A stretch of DNA of 64,000 nucleotides from a bacterium (GTDB lineage: Bacteria; Bacillota; Bacilli; Lactobacillales; Streptococcaceae). The first letter of the stretch is position 1, and every line of letters begins with the position of its first letter. Location: assembly GCA_905221435.1 (NCBI GenBank), contig CAJNDD010000005.1, positions 29,018 to 93,017 on the forward strand. The letters are read 5' to 3'. Made by a program: the position numbers and the translations under genes. Below the pieces are notes generated by a model. That model ran no database searches, was not told where the DNA came from, and was given only the letters and a program-made list of their open reading frames with translations. Positions 36,490 through 48,176 of this stretch are shown here, piece by piece.

Positions 36490-36528
36490 GGGAAAAAGGC
36501 GTAAAAACGTTTCCCTAGACTCTTCTAG
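36477..36528 (-). terminator. Terminator of the 5'-nucleotidase gene
   Basis: GAGTCTAGGGAAA and TTTCCCTTGACTC pair with one bulge, then TTTTTTGG leftward. The stem's distal arm contains the TTGACT -35 box of adcR, so the two elements share sequence. Confidence 0.8.
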
Positions 36529-36542
36529 ATGTAAAATTTAAC

Positions 36543-38576
36543 CTATTTTTGCTTTGGTTTTCGACTCGATAAGATACCTGCTAAACCAGCTACCATTCCC
36601 ATCAAGAGCAAGAAGATGGACTGCTCACTTCCTGTATTTGGGAGAGCTTTTTCTGAGACAACTGCCTTCTTGCTAAATTGACCTGCCACCTCATAAGTAA
36701 GTGGCACATTCGTAGTCGCATCGCTAGCAGCTGCATTCGTTTGAGGCATTTCTACTGGCAAACTAAAGTTTTTAGAATCCACAGAAATCGTCCGTGAGTT
36801 CGGATTGATCTTTTCATACTGGGTCAAATCAGCTGTTTTCAGATACTCTTCAAAGGCTGCATCCATAGAAGGGCCTTCTTCACGCGCACCACCTAACATC
36901 GTGTAGCCATCGCCACCTGCAGCTAGGAAATCATTGGTTGCAAGATAGTACGTTTTTGCGAGGTCCAGTAGTTCATAACGACCTGTTGCACGGTTTTTAA
37001 CCTGGATAGCCAAGACACGTTTGCCTGATGGTAGGTTGGTATCATAGTAGACCTTCACACCCGAAACTTGCAAGAAACCACCACTCGGCTCTAACAATGG
37101 TTGTCCATTCTCATCCAAGACCTTCTTGCCATCCTTATCGACCTGCAAGATAGATCCGAGTGACTTTTCAAACATATCCAAAACTTGTTGCCCAGTCACT
37201 TGAATTTGTGAGATAGTATTCCCAAATGGAAGAACGGCAATGACATTTCCTTTAGTGATTGGTTTGCCTTTTGCAATGGTTTCACGCAATCCACCACCAT
37301 TTGTCACAGCGATGTCTGTCGGATGGCTAAATCCTGTTTGACCATACTGATAGAGGGAGTCTGCTACGACGTTTCCGAGGTTGGTTTCACGGACTCGAAC
37401 ATTTTCACGATCACCGTTGAGTTCTACAGGGCTGTTTGAGACAATCTCAACCGCATTTTCAGCATCGTATTTTTGTTTAATGTCTTTGACCAGTTTTTCA
37501 ACTGTAGGATTAGCTGGTAATTTTTTAGCATCAGCAGCTGCAATCAATGTAGGATTACCCAAAAGCTGACGTGATTTGTAGATAACCTTCCCAACATTAT
37601 GAAGGTAACTTCCTGTTTGGTTATAGGTAACATTGTCGCCATAAGTTGTGGAAGCTACTGTATGAGAATGCCCATCAATAACTGTCACACGTTTGCCTTT
37701 GAGACGAGGATTTTTAGAGAGAGCTTCTGCCAAGGTTGAACCACGCCACTCGACTGGAGTTGTGGTATCTACACCCAAGTGAGCGAGTACAACATAGTGT
37801 TTGTAGTCCTTACCTTCTGCACGCGCCTTGGCTTGAACTTCTTCGATGACCTTATTGACTTCCGAGATTGGATCTGTAAAAGTTACCCCTTTAATGTTTT
37901 TAGGGTGGGTTTTTGTAGCAGTTTCAGGCGTTGTCACACCGATTACAACAAACTCATCACCTTCCACAGTCTTATCTTTATCAACGATTGTAGAAGCTTC
38001 AAAAAGACGAGCTCCATTGACATAGGTATTTGAGCTAAGTAATGGGAATTTCAAGATTTCCTTGTATTTTTTAACTTCATCAAGACCAAAGTCAAACTCA
38101 TGGTTTCCTACTGCCATGGCATCATACTGCATCTGATTGAGAATTTCAGCACGCGCTTCACCCTTAGTAGAGTTGGAAATCGGTAAACCTTGGAAAGCAT
38201 CTCCCGCATCAACAACCAGAGTATTTTGATTTGATTTCGCACGTTCCTGCTCAATGACAGTCGCTAACTTGGCATCTCCAATTACTCCTTTTTCCTCTAC
38301 AATACGACCATGGACATCATTGGTGTGTAAGATAACGGTATCCTTTTCTTCGCTTTTAGTAGATTCAGCAGGAGCTGACGGAGCTTCTGCAGGTGCAACT
38401 GCTTCTGAAGTTGCCGAAGTTTCCGGTACCGCAGGGCTCTCAACAGGAGCTGGAGTCGCTACAACAGTTGAACTTTCTGCAGGAGTTGTTGCTTCTTCAG
38501 CATAGACTTGTCCAGCTAAGAAGGCTGGGGCTAATAGAGCTGTCGACAAGACAGGTAACAAAGAACGTTTATTCAT
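36543..38576 (-). CDS. Cell-wall-anchored 5'-nucleotidase
   Basis: A 677-residue surface enzyme of the UshA/NT5E type that makes adenosine from extracellular AMP/ADP. Signal peptide (1-26), a Pro/Ala/Thr/Glu-rich spacer (27-75), metallophosphoesterase domain (VILHTNDVHGRI near 80, GNHEFDFG near 157, GHSHT near 300), C-terminal nucleotidase domain (TNGGGLRE, AGGDGYTML) and a sortase signal LPNTG with hydrophobic stretch and basic tail. In related streptococci such ecto-nucleotidases dampen immunity through adenosine. Monocistronic between adc and dlt. Confidence 0.92.
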   Translation of the reverse strand: MNKRSLLPVLSTALLAPAFLAGQVYAEEATTPAESSTVVATPAPVESPAVPETSATSEAVAPAEAPSAPAESTKSEEKDTVILHTNDVHGRIVEEKGVIGDAKLATVIEQERAKSNQNTLVVDAGDAFQGLPISNSTKGEARAEILNQMQYDAMAVGNHEFDFGLDEVKKYKEILKFPLLSSNTYVNGARLFEASTIVDKDKTVEGDEFVVIGVTTPETATKTHPKNIKGVTFTDPISEVNKVIEEVQAKARAEGKDYKHYVVLAHLGVDTTTPVEWRGSTLAEALSKNPRLKGKRVTVIDGHSHTVASTTYGDNVTYNQTGSYLHNVGKVIYKSRQLLGNPTLIAAADAKKLPANPTVEKLVKDIKQKYDAENAVEIVSNSPVELNGDRENVRVRETNLGNVVADSLYQYGQTGFSHPTDIAVTNGGGLRETIAKGKPITKGNVIAVLPFGNTISQIQVTGQQVLDMFEKSLGSILQVDKDGKKVLDENGQPLLEPSGGFLQVSGVKVYYDTNLPSGKRVLAIQVKNRATGRYELLDLAKTYYLATNDFLAAGGDGYTMLGGAREEGPSMDAAFEEYLKTADLTQYEKINPNSRTISVDSKNFSLPVEMPQTNAAASDATTNVPLTYEVAGQFSKKAVVSEKALPNTGSEQSIFLLLMGMVAGLAGILSSRKPKQK

Positions 38577-38678
38577 TTTGAAATCCTTTTCTTTTCTTTT
38601 TTCCTTTATATTATACGATATTTCTAGAAAATTTGAAACCTTTGACTTATTTTCATCTAAAACATTCGCTATTTAAAC

Positions 38679-38708
38679 AAAAAAGCTTGGGTTCAAATCC
38701 CAAACTTT
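38679..38708 (-). terminator. Terminator of the dlt operon
   Basis: AGTTTGGG and CCCAAGCT pair, with TTTTTTG following leftward. Confidence 0.85.
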
Positions 38709-38717
38709 CATCTTGGT

Positions 38718-40221
<1,504 letters not shown>

Positions 40222-40231
40222 TTATATCCTT

Positions 40232-41476
40232 TTATTTTTTAAACCATAAATCATTCAAAAATCCAGAAAAGATTAAGAATGAAACCATCACGACATGGAA
40301 GGTGACAACCATGCCAAGCAACTGAATCCAGCGATTCTCAGGTAAGGAACCCTTTCCAGCTTTTTTCCGTTCTTTATTGAGCGCTCTTTTCTTACGAACC
40401 CAAGCATCATTGATGACCAGCCCAATCCCATGAAAAAGTCCATAGGCGATGTAGTACCAGGTCACTCCATGCCAGAATCCCATAATCAGCATATTTACAA
40501 TATAAGCCACACTTGAAGTTACATTGCGATTTTTAAAGACCTTCTTTCTAGTCATCACCATGACCATCCGCATAAAGACAAAGTCACGGAACCAGAAAGA
40601 CAGACTCATGTGCCAGCGATTCCAAAACTCTTTTAAATCCCTTGATAAAAAGGGCTTGTTAAAGTTGATGGGACTATGAATCCCCATCAAATTGGAGATG
40701 GCTAAGGCAAACATAGAGTAGCCCGCAAAGTCAAAGAAGAGCTCCAGACCGAAGGTATACATGACTGCAAGAGCATAATGGTTAAAGAAACCGCCTGTCT
40801 GCAAGGCCAAATTTTTCAACGGAGGCAATAATGTCTCTCCTAAAATATGCGCCAAGATAAACTTGTAGAGGAAGCCAAGCATGATATATTTGACAGCCTC
40901 TTCTAGCATATCCATCAGCTCATCCCGCTCAGGAATGTTCTCATAATTTTCATTGAAACGTTTAAAACGATCAATGGGACCACTTGAGAAAGTCGGCATA
41001 AAAAGAAGAAAACGTAAGAATTGCCAGACAGTTAAATCCTTGATGACACCGTCTCTCAACTCAACGATAACCCCAACTGCACGAAAGGTCAAGTAAGAAA
41101 TCCCTAAAAATCCAAACAAAGATTGAGGGCCATGAATAGCAGGAGATACTTTCACAAAGACGATAGGCAATAGGGATAGAAAACTAACTAGATAAAATAT
41201 CCATTTACTATCCCGTCGTTTCCTGTACCTTTTGTAGAAAGATACAAGCAGTACTTGCCAGATAACATAAAGGATAAGAGCGCTTATTTGATCGGTCTTT
41301 CCACCGACCAACATGGTGACGATAAAGAAGAGACTAACCAGCACCTCATACCAGATAAAACGTTTCTTGAAAAAGAGTCCGATAAATATCGGTAGGGTCG
41401 CAGCAATCACATACAAAAAATAATAAAGATTGCCATAAGGTTCCAAATGAGGTAGCTGTTTGTAAAGCTCCATCAT
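40232..41476 (-). CDS. dltB: D-alanyl transfer protein DltB (MBOAT family)
   Basis: A 414-residue polytopic acyltransferase of the MBOAT family with about 11 membrane segments; the catalytic histidine is in FWHGVTWYY (near residue 335). It moves D-alanine across the membrane. Starts MMELYKQ, overlapping the end of dltA by 4 nt. Confidence 0.95.
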   Translation of the reverse strand: MMELYKQLPHLEPYGNLYYFLYVIAATLPIFIGLFFKKRFIWYEVLVSLFFIVTMLVGGKTDQISALILYVIWQVLLVSFYKRYRKRRDSKWIFYLVSFLSLLPIVFVKVSPAIHGPQSLFGFLGISYLTFRAVGVIVELRDGVIKDLTVWQFLRFLLFMPTFSSGPIDRFKRFNENYENIPERDELMDMLEEAVKYIMLGFLYKFILAHILGETLLPPLKNLALQTGGFFNHYALAVMYTFGLELFFDFAGYSMFALAISNLMGIHSPINFNKPFLSRDLKEFWNRWHMSLSFWFRDFVFMRMVMVMTRKKVFKNRNVTSSVAYIVNMLIMGFWHGVTWYYIAYGLFHGIGLVINDAWVRKKRALNKERKKAGKGSLPENRWIQLLGMVVTFHVVMVSFLIFSGFLNDLWFKK

Positions 41477-43023
41477 CTATTGTTTACCTCGTTGATCAAG
41501 CCCTTAATATCAATTTTACCATTAGGTGTTAGTGGTAAACTGTCTCGATAGAGGAATTTCGATGGCATCATATAAGACATCATGATATCTGCTAGGTCTT
41601 CCTTGATAGCCTTGGTAATATCGATATCACGCTCAAACTGCTCACGAACACCGTCCTTCAAAATAACGTAGGCCAGTAGATTTTGTACCTTGTGGTCCTT
41701 GTTATAACGTGGGACAGCAACAGCCGACTCGATAAAGCGAGACTTGTTGAGGTTTTGAGAAACATCTTCAAGCTCAATGCGGTAACCATTAAACTTAATC
41801 TGGAAATCCATTCGTCCACCATAGAGAAGCAAGCCCTCATCCGTCATGGTTCCCACATCTCCGGTGTGATAGGCTGGCAGTCCTTCAAATTCAAAGAAGG
41901 CTTCCGCTGTTTTTTCAGGATTGTTCATATAGCCTTTTGACACTGCTGGCCCAGAAACAATGATTTCTCCCTGTTCACCATTTGGAACTTTCTTACCTTC
42001 CTCATCAATGATAAAGGTCGGAGAATCCGCCTTAGTATAGCCGATTGGCAGGCGTTTGAGAGTCGCCAACATCTCATCCGTCACGGCAACAGCTGACAAA
42101 GCTACCGTCGCTTCTGTTGGACCGTAGGCATTGATAATACGGGCATTTGGGAATCGCTCACGCAGTTTTTGAGCTGTTTTGACCGTCAATTCTTCACCAT
42201 CAAAGTAGAAATGCGTGATTCCAGGCATTTTCTCACCATTGAAATCTTCTGACAACATGGCCATATCGGCAAAGGAAGGTGTTGAGGTCCAGATAGCGAT
42301 TGGCAATGAAAAGATGGTCGCAAAGAGTTTTTTGAAGTCCTGAGTAATGGCTGAAGGAAGAGCGAAAAGCGTACCACCTAGTGCTAAGGTTGGTGCCCAG
42401 TACATGACAGATAGGTCAAAAGAATAAGGGGGCTGGGCCAGCATTTGTGGACGACTTGGCGTCGCAAATTCCTTATCTGTAATCATCCAGTTGGTAAAGC
42501 TGAGGAGATTATCATGGGAAATCTGCACTCCCTTAGGCTTACCAGTCGTACCAGAAGTAAAGATGATGTAGTAGTTGTCATCTCCCTTGACTGGATGGTT
42601 CATCTCGTAGCTAGAAGCTTGAGCAAAAGCTTCTTGGACTTGCTCCAAATTCAGCATCGGTGTGCTAGTTTGCTCTAATGGAAAATCTGAGATAGCAATG
42701 ATCAAGCTTGGCTCTGCAACTTCTACGATAGCAGAAACTCGTTCCAAGGCCGAATGGCTGTCAATTGGAATGTAGGCATGACCTGACTTAGTTAGCGCTA
42801 CGAAGGTAGCCAACATCTCATATTCCTGACCACCAAAAACGACGACTGGAGATTTCTCAGGCAAACCTAGTTGGTCGATAGCTGCAGCTAAACTATCTGA
42901 ATCAGCCTTCAGATCACCATAAGTATGTTCTTGACCTAAAACATTGTAGACAGGATATGTTGGTTGTGTTTGAGCAAAGTGCTCAATCGTTTCAATCACA
43001 TCTTTTATCGGTTTATTAGACAC
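41473..43023 (-). CDS. dltA: D-alanine--D-alanyl carrier protein ligase DltA
   Basis: A 516-residue adenylating enzyme that activates D-alanine and loads DltC. Motifs [12 protein letters not shown] (near 150), [10 protein letters not shown] (near 292), YHTGD (near 383) and the late catalytic lysine in [11 protein letters not shown] (near 503) are intact. It begins with GTG (43021-43023); GGAG lies about 10 nt upstream and the sequence fits the pneumococcal start SNKPI. Confidence 0.96.
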   Translation of the reverse strand: MSNKPIKDVIETIEHFAQTQPTYPVYNVLGQEHTYGDLKADSDSLAAAIDQLGLPEKSPVVVFGGQEYEMLATFVALTKSGHAYIPIDSHSALERVSAIVEVAEPSLIIAISDFPLEQTSTPMLNLEQVQEAFAQASSYEMNHPVKGDDNYYIIFTSGTTGKPKGVQISHDNLLSFTNWMITDKEFATPSRPQMLAQPPYSFDLSVMYWAPTLALGGTLFALPSAITQDFKKLFATIFSLPIAIWTSTPSFADMAMLSEDFNGEKMPGITHFYFDGEELTVKTAQKLRERFPNARIINAYGPTEATVALSAVAVTDEMLATLKRLPIGYTKADSPTFIIDEEGKKVPNGEQGEIIVSGPAVSKGYMNNPEKTAEAFFEFEGLPAYHTGDVGTMTDEGLLLYGGRMDFQIKFNGYRIELEDVSQNLNKSRFIESAVAVPRYNKDHKVQNLLAYVILKDGVREQFERDIDITKAIKEDLADIMMSYMMPSKFLYRDSLPLTPNGKIDIKGLINEVNNR

Positions 43024-43042
43024 AGTTCATTTCTCCTTTAAA

Positions 43043-43174
43043 CTAGAACTCATTATAAATAAAGGTTCCTTGGCTCTGACCAAGGTAACTAAAAAAATAA
43101 AGCAAACCAAGTAAGATTACAAAATATAGAGCCGTCCGGCCTAAGAATACATGTAAATTTCGTTGTTTTTTCAT
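43043..43174 (-). CDS. dltX: Small membrane protein DltX
   Basis: A 43-codon gene too short for most gene finders. It encodes MKKQRNLHVFLGRT, a membrane helix (ALYFVILLGLLYFFSYLG) and the conserved DltX tail QSQGTFIYNEF. DltX is needed with DltA-D for D-alanylation; its C-terminal motif is thought to deliver D-alanine to DltD. Ends 19 nt before dltA, so it is the first gene of dltXABCD. Confidence 0.93.
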   Translation of the reverse strand: MKKQRNLHVFLGRTALYFVILLGLLYFFSYLGQSQGTFIYNEF

Positions 43175-43297
43175 AAGCTATCCATTAATATATTATTTCC
43201 ATTAACTATCAGTATGCATTGTTAGCATCTTATCTTCCTAACATTTTACCACTTTATCCTCCTAATTTTCAACTGTTTACCGTCACTTCAAGATTCA

Positions 43298-43314
43298 TTT
43301 TAGCTTATTTTAAG
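43298..43314. promoter_or_regulatory. CiaR-like direct repeat upstream of dltX
   Basis: TTTTAG - 5 nt - TTTAAG; the CiaR box of pneumococcus is TTTAAG-N5-TTTAAG, so one base differs. Located in the 272-nt intergenic region between dltX and hslO, about 125 nt upstream of dltX. Confidence 0.4.
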
Positions 43315-43446
43315 CTAAGGTAAAAGATGAATAAAATCTATTCCTTTCCCTCGAAATCCTAACATCTATTACCATACATTACAGTTAAAAAATGACAGCA
43401 AACACACGGCTCCCCCTTTGAGCATTTTTATGCTAAAATAGTAGCT

Positions 43447-44319
43447 ATGGATAAAATTATTAAAACTATATCAGAAAGCGGAGCCTTTCGTGCTTTTGTC
43501 CTTGATAGTACTGAAACCGTCCGCACTGCTCAAGAAAAACATCAAACTCAAGCAAGCTCTACCGTCGCACTTGGTCGCACACTTATCGCTAGCCAGATTC
43601 TCGCAGCCAATGAAAAAGGAAATACCAAACTTACAGTTAAGGTGCTGGGTTCTAGCTCTCTAGGTGCTATCATCACCGTCGCTGATACCAAGGGGAACGT
43701 CAAAGGTTACGTTCAAAATCCAGGTGTTGACATCAAAAAGACTGCAACGGGTGAAGTCCTAGTCGGACCTTTTGTCGGCAATGGCCAATTTCTCGTTATC
43801 ACAGACTATGGCACTGGAAATCCTTACAACTCCATGACTCCTCTCATCTCTGGGGAAATCGGTGAAGACTTGGCCTATTACCTGACTGAAAGCCAACAAA
43901 CCCCTTCTGCAGTCGGCCTCAATGTCCTTTTGGATAAAGACGACAAGGTCAAAGTTGCCGGAGGTTTCCTTCTCCAAGTATTGCCAGGAGCCAAGGACGA
44001 AGAGATTGCACGCTTTGAAAAACGCATCCAAGAAATGCCAGCCATCTCAACCCTTCTGGAAAGCGATGACCATATCGAAGCCCTTCTCAAGGCTATTTAT
44101 GGTGACGAATCCTACAAACGCCTATCTGAAGAAGAAATCCGTTTCCAATGCGACTGCAGCAAGGATCGCTTTTTAAACGCTCTTGCCAGCCTTCCAAACT
44201 CAGACCTTGAGGAAATGAAAGCGGAAGATCACGGGGCAGAAATCACTTGTCAATTCTGCCAAACAACTTATAACTTTGATGAAAACGACCTGGAGGAACT
44301 CATTCGTGACAAATCTTAA
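43447..44319 (+). CDS. hslO: Redox-regulated chaperone Hsp33
   Basis: A 290-residue holdase chaperone switched on by oxidative unfolding. N-terminal domain begins [17 protein letters not shown]; the C-terminal zinc switch has FQCDCSKDR and [10 protein letters not shown], giving the CxC and CxxC cysteines. Divergent from dltX and overlapping the start of dusB by 14 nt, so the two are co-transcribed. Confidence 0.96.
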   Translation: MDKIIKTISESGAFRAFVLDSTETVRTAQEKHQTQASSTVALGRTLIASQILAANEKGNTKLTVKVLGSSSLGAIITVADTKGNVKGYVQNPGVDIKKTATGEVLVGPFVGNGQFLVITDYGTGNPYNSMTPLISGEIGEDLAYYLTESQQTPSAVGLNVLLDKDDKVKVAGGFLLQVLPGAKDEEIARFEKRIQEMPAISTLLESDDHIEALLKAIYGDESYKRLSEEEIRFQCDCSKDRFLNALASLPNSDLEEMKAEDHGAEITCQFCQTTYNFDENDLEELIRDKS

Positions 44320-45286
44320 TACACCTTTTATGATTGGCAATGTTGAGATTCCCAATCGTACTGTTTTAGCACCCATGGCTGGTGTCACCAACTCAGCCTT
44401 TCGTACTATCGCAAAAGAGCTCGGGGCTGGACTCGTTGTCATGGAAATGGTCTCTGACAAGGGAATCCAATACAACAACGAAAAAACCCTACATATGCTT
44501 CATATCGATGAAGGTGAGAACCCCGTTTCTATCCAACTCTTTGGTAGCGACGAAGACAGCCTCGCACGCGCAGCAGAATTCATCCAAGAAAACACCAAGA
44601 CTGATATCGTCGATATCAACATGGGTTGCCCAGTTAACAAAATCGTAAAGAATGAAGCTGGCGCTATGTGGCTCAAGGACCCAGATAAGATCTACTCTAT
44701 CATCAACAAGGTCCGATCTGTCCTCGATATTCCACTTACAGTCAAGATGCGTACAGGCTGGTCTGATCCATCCCTAGCTGTGGAGAATGCTCTCGCAGCT
44801 GAGGCTGCTGGTGTCTCTGCCCTCGCCATGCATGGCCGTACACGTGAGCAAATGTATACTGGTCATGCCGACCTTGAGACCTTGCACGACGTAGCCCAAG
44901 CCCTAACCAAGATTCCATTTATCGCCAACGGTGACATCCGTACGGTCCAAGAAGCCAAACAGCGTATCGAAGAAGTCGGGGCTGACGCTGTCATGATTGG
45001 TCGCGCAGCCATGGGAAATCCCTACCTCTTCAACCAGATCAATCACTACTTTGAAACTGGAGAAATTCTCCCTGACTTGACTTTTGAAGATAAGATGAAA
45101 ATCGCCTACGAACATTTGAAACGCTTGATTAACCTCAAAGGAGAAAACATAGCCGTTCGTGAATTCCGTGGACTCGCTCCTCACTACCTTCGAGGAACAT
45201 CTGGTGCAGCCAAACTCCGTGGAGCCATTTCCCAAGCCAGCACTCTGGCAGAGATTGAAGCCCTCTTGCAATTAGACAAAGCATAA
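44306..45286 (+). CDS. dusB: tRNA-dihydrouridine synthase, DusB type
   Basis: A 326-residue FMN enzyme that reduces uridines in tRNA. FMN-barrel motifs [15 protein letters not shown] (near 21), the catalytic Cys in [10 protein letters not shown] (near 103), KMRTGW and NGDIRT are all present. I chose GTG 44306 because GGAGG lies 9 nt upstream and the length then matches pneumococcal relatives; an upstream ATG at 44276 has no site. It overlaps hslO. Confidence 0.93.
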   Translation: MTNLNTPFMIGNVEIPNRTVLAPMAGVTNSAFRTIAKELGAGLVVMEMVSDKGIQYNNEKTLHMLHIDEGENPVSIQLFGSDEDSLARAAEFIQENTKTDIVDINMGCPVNKIVKNEAGAMWLKDPDKIYSIINKVRSVLDIPLTVKMRTGWSDPSLAVENALAAEAAGVSALAMHGRTREQMYTGHADLETLHDVAQALTKIPFIANGDIRTVQEAKQRIEEVGADAVMIGRAAMGNPYLFNQINHYFETGEILPDLTFEDKMKIAYEHLKRLINLKGENIAVREFRGLAPHYLRGTSGAAKLRGAISQASTLAEIEALLQLDKA

Positions 45287-45289
45287 TAC

Positions 45290-45328
45290 ACAAAAAACCG
45301 TAACTCACTTAAAGTTTACGGTTTTTTA
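45290..45328. terminator. Bidirectional terminator after dusB
   Basis: AAAAAACCGTAA and TTTACGGTTTTTT pair between two convergent genes. Confidence 0.9.
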
Positions 45329-45352
45329 GCTCCTAGAAAAACCTAGATATTA

Positions 45353-46036
45353 TTATTGAATCAAGGCAACGCTTGAAACTTTACCATCCGCACCTGTTGT
45401 AATTTGGATGATTTTTCCTCCACCGATTTTGGCATTATACTTACCATCATCAAGGGTGTAAGAGTAGCCTCTGATAGAATAGTTTTCTTTCTTTCCATCT
45501 GCAGTTTCTACTGTGAATTGGCCCCCTGATGAAACCGTAATAGTTTCGCCATTCGCTCCCTTCCAGTTGCCCGCTGCAGCTGAGAAGTCACCATCCACCA
45601 TGGTTAAAACACCCTTGTAGCGTTTGTTGTGTTCTGCTTGCTTGTCTTGAAGTTTGCGGTCAGTTGTTGGATCATAGCTTGACTGGTTAGACTGGGCTTG
45701 AGAGCCTTGCTGAGTTGATGGAGCCTGAGAAGGGGCTTGTTGACTAGGAGCTGCTTGTTCTTGTCTTGATTCAGGTGCTGGTTTCGCTTGTGACTGATCT
45801 GCCGTTGTAGAAGACTGACCAGAAGATGCCTGAGCTTTTTCAGATGAAGCTGAGCTTGAAGATTTTTGTGTCTTGCTTTCTTTGCTAGAAGAAGCTGCTT
45901 TAGAACTTGATGATTGACTTGTCTTGGCAGAGCTGCTGGTTTGAGTGGTTTCGTTTTTATTTCCACAAGCTCCCAGTAGCAAGGTAGAAGCCAATACAGT
46001 CGCTGCCATCAATTTGATATAGATTTTCTTTTTCAT
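45353..46036 (-). CDS. Ser/Gln-rich lipoprotein with DUF6287-like domain
   Basis: A 227-residue lipoprotein: lipobox LLGAC (Cys 24), a long linker made mainly of Ser, Lys, Ala and Gln (25-130), and a compact C-terminal domain (DFSAAAGNWKGANGETITV) of the small DUF6287 beta type found on streptococcal surface lipoproteins. The linker may reach across the wall. Ligand unknown. Monocistronic. Confidence 0.82.
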   Translation of the reverse strand: MKKKIYIKLMAATVLASTLLLGACGNKNETTQTSSSAKTSQSSSSKAASSSKESKTQKSSSSASSEKAQASSGQSSTTADQSQAKPAPESRQEQAAPSQQAPSQAPSTQQGSQAQSNQSSYDPTTDRKLQDKQAEHNKRYKGVLTMVDGDFSAAAGNWKGANGETITVSSGGQFTVETADGKKENYSIRGYSYTLDDGKYNAKIGGGKIIQITTGADGKVSSVALIQ

Positions 46037-46249
46037 TTTTTACTCCTTTGCAACATTTTTGAAATGTTAAGAAATCTTTTTGTAATATAATTGTAACATT
46101 AGACTTTAGATCTGTCAACTATTTAGAGAAACTAGTTTAAAAATTTCAGCAAATTGAATTAAAATTGTTCCTTCTACTATCTCTATTCGTAATAAATTAG
46201 AAAAACAGGAGATTTTCCTGTTAAAAATTTAAATTTTTTGTGTAATTGA

Positions 46250-46278
46250 TTGCATTGCATTAGACAAAGGAATATAAT
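46250..46278 (+). promoter_or_regulatory. Promoter of the 76-residue membrane protein gene
   Basis: TTGCAT at 46250-46255, 17-nt spacer, TATAAT at 46273-46278. Confidence 0.65.
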
Positions 46279-46311
46279 AGCATTGAAATAGAATATAGGA
46301 GGTATTCTCTT

Positions 46312-46542
46312 ATGCTAAATAAGTATTACAAGTATCTTCCTTGGTTGATTTTGGGAGCAATTGGCTCTTATCAATCAGCCACTTACTATGCGCGAACTGT
46401 ATTTGATGTCTTTTATCTGACTACAATCTTTATGATTGTCTACATCGCTTTGTTATTTTTACATGAGAACTATCTCAAGTATCGATACAAAGACTTCTTT
46501 ACTCACATATTGAGTAATCCTAAGAAAGATAGCCACCCCTAA
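46312..46542 (+). CDS. Small membrane protein, function unknown
   Basis: A 76-residue protein with two predicted membrane helices (LPWLILGAIGSYQSATYYA and VFYLTTIFMIVYIALLFL) and a basic cytoplasmic tail. A clear promoter and AGGAGG site support expression. I do not recognise a family. Confidence 0.6.
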   Translation: MLNKYYKYLPWLILGAIGSYQSATYYARTVFDVFYLTTIFMIVYIALLFLHENYLKYRYKDFFTHILSNPKKDSHP

Positions 46543-46580
46543 TACAGTTGCAACAGAAAGCCATCTCATGATGGTACATA

Positions 46581-46612
46581 AAGAGGTCGGGGCAAAGTTC
46601 CCGACCTCACTT
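46581..46612. terminator. Bidirectional terminator
   Basis: AGAGGTCGGG and CCCGACCTC pair, followed by a T run; it lies between the convergent small membrane protein and Nudix genes. Confidence 0.88.
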
Positions 46613-47386
46613 TTATTTCAATCGATAGGTTTTTCTTGGTTTCTTTTTGGGTACTCGTTTGAGTCCAACTTCTTCTACATATTCGCCGTATTTTACGAGA
46701 AAGTTATTGCTGACGATTGGGCGACCAGGGTTGATGAGATTGACCAGTTCAGTCCCCTCGTAGACAGTGAACTCCTCCTCCAGCAGATAGAGGAAGGTCG
46801 GATTCCAGTCGAGACGGCCTTGGATTCGTTTGATGGATTCTTGGATAATGGCATAATGGTCAAAGGCGAAGGCTTGCTCGTCCAGCTCGACTCCATCTAG
46901 GTAGCATTTGCCTGTCTGAAAATCGACATCTACAAAAACCACATCCTTGGCATCGTCACCTGCCTGAACGAGGTCTAAGGCACGACTAGGTAGGTACACT
47001 AAATGGGCAATGGTCACCGTCCATCCCCGCGGATCACGCCCAGGGGTCGATACGGTCATTAATTGCTCAATTTTTTCCAAAGGTAGATCGAGATTGACTT
47101 CTTCTCTCACCTCGCGTTGACAGACATGTGCAGCATCTTCTCCCTTGTCCATAAAGCCTCCAACTAAAGCCAAACAGTTCTGATAGGGATGTGCCTTGCG
47201 ACGGATTAGCAAGAGCTTGATCTTTCCTTCGACAAAGCAGTAGGCTACCATATCTACTGTCACACTTGGTTTTTCATATTGAGGGAGTTCCTGCTTGTAG
47301 TACCAGTCTAAAAACTCCTCCTGACTGGCATGAATTTCAAAATATTCTTTTTCCGTCATCCCGGCTGGAATCATCGTATCTGCCAT
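46613..47386 (-). CDS. Nudix hydrolase with NrtR-like winged-helix tail
   Basis: A 257-residue protein. Residues 45-165 are a Nudix domain with box GFMDKGEDAAHVCQREVREE (G-x5-E-x7-REVREE, near 78-97), where only the last glycine of the consensus is replaced by Asn. Residues 170-257 (TVYEGTELVNLINPGRP to PRKTYRLK) match the winged-helix tail of NrtR-type NAD regulators. Adjacent genes are pnuC and nadR in one operon, so a role in sensing or removing an ADP-ribose-type NAD metabolite, and possibly regulating the operon, is likely. Both roles are inference. Confidence 0.82.
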   Translation of the reverse strand: MADTMIPAGMTEKEYFEIHASQEEFLDWYYKQELPQYEKPSVTVDMVAYCFVEGKIKLLLIRRKAHPYQNCLALVGGFMDKGEDAAHVCQREVREEVNLDLPLEKIEQLMTVSTPGRDPRGWTVTIAHLVYLPSRALDLVQAGDDAKDVVFVDVDFQTGKCYLDGVELDEQAFAFDHYAIIQESIKRIQGRLDWNPTFLYLLEEEFTVYEGTELVNLINPGRPIVSNNFLVKYGEYVEEVGLKRVPKKKPRKTYRLK

Positions 47387-47387
47387 C

Positions 47388-48167
47388 TTATGCCTCCTTT
47401 CGAACTGCCTTAGTCCATTGGTACCAACCCACTAGACTATTGAGTGTGTAAACCCAGTACATCCCTTGAATGTGGATATTTTCACCCCACCAGAGATAAA
47501 TGCTAAAGAGATTGGTTGCAATCCAGAAAATCCATTGCTCACGGTAGAGACGTGTCATCAAGAGCTGACCAACACCATTAGTCGCATCGGTAACACTATC
47601 ACGGAAAGGGCGAGCGCTATTGATACTTTGGTAAGCCAAGCCCATACCAATCCAAATGATAGCAGTCAAGGCCAAGTACTTGAGCCAGTCAAGAACAGAT
47701 AATTTCTTAGCTTCAAAGTGGGATTCTTCTGGTTTTTCCTGTTCATTGATACGATTGGACAGCCAAGCATAGAGACCAATCGGCTGCATGACAAAGAAGT
47801 AAACAGTCGTCAAGACTTCTCCATAAAAAGTCGCATTCATGGCCAAGATCAAGTAGATTGCCGAGTTAATGGCCCCAAAGAGATAATTGCTTGCACGCCC
47901 TTCTGCTACCAAGATAACACAGACAATCCCAGTCCAGGATGCAAATAAGCTCAGCCAATCATGGCTTTCCGTATTTTGTGTAAACTCCAAGATCAAGGGA
48001 ACACTTGACAGGGCAATGAGATACAACCACTGGAAAAGGCTACGGCCGACAAAGAGATCTTTCCATAGCAAGCGCATGATTCCTGCAAAACCAATCTTAC
48101 GGGCTTCGGCATGGATATTTTTAAAGTTTTCGATAAATTGTGTGATTTTTTCAGTTAGCTTTTTCAT
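47388..48167 (-). CDS. pnuC: Nicotinamide riboside transporter PnuC
   Basis: A 259-residue membrane transporter with about seven hydrophobic segments and the PnuC signature GAINSAIYLILAMNATFYGE and WWGENIHIQGMYWVYTLNSL. It facilitates uptake of nicotinamide riboside, which is trapped by NadR phosphorylation. It abuts the Nudix gene and follows nadR by 9 nt. Confidence 0.93.
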   Translation of the reverse strand: MKKLTEKITQFIENFKNIHAEARKIGFAGIMRLLWKDLFVGRSLFQWLYLIALSSVPLILEFTQNTESHDWLSLFASWTGIVCVILVAEGRASNYLFGAINSAIYLILAMNATFYGEVLTTVYFFVMQPIGLYAWLSNRINEQEKPEESHFEAKKLSVLDWLKYLALTAIIWIGMGLAYQSINSARPFRDSVTDATNGVGQLLMTRLYREQWIFWIATNLFSIYLWWGENIHIQGMYWVYTLNSLVGWYQWTKAVRKEA

Positions 48168-48176
48168 AATTTTCTC

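Noticed and set aside
43419..43440. Promoter TTGAGC/TAAAAT before hslO
   Set aside because: Spacing between the boxes is only 10 nt, too short for a sigma-A promoter.
45604..45966. Leftward frame inside the Ser/Gln-rich lipoprotein gene
   Set aside because: Low-complexity sequence keeps another frame open; the lipobox frame is clearly right.
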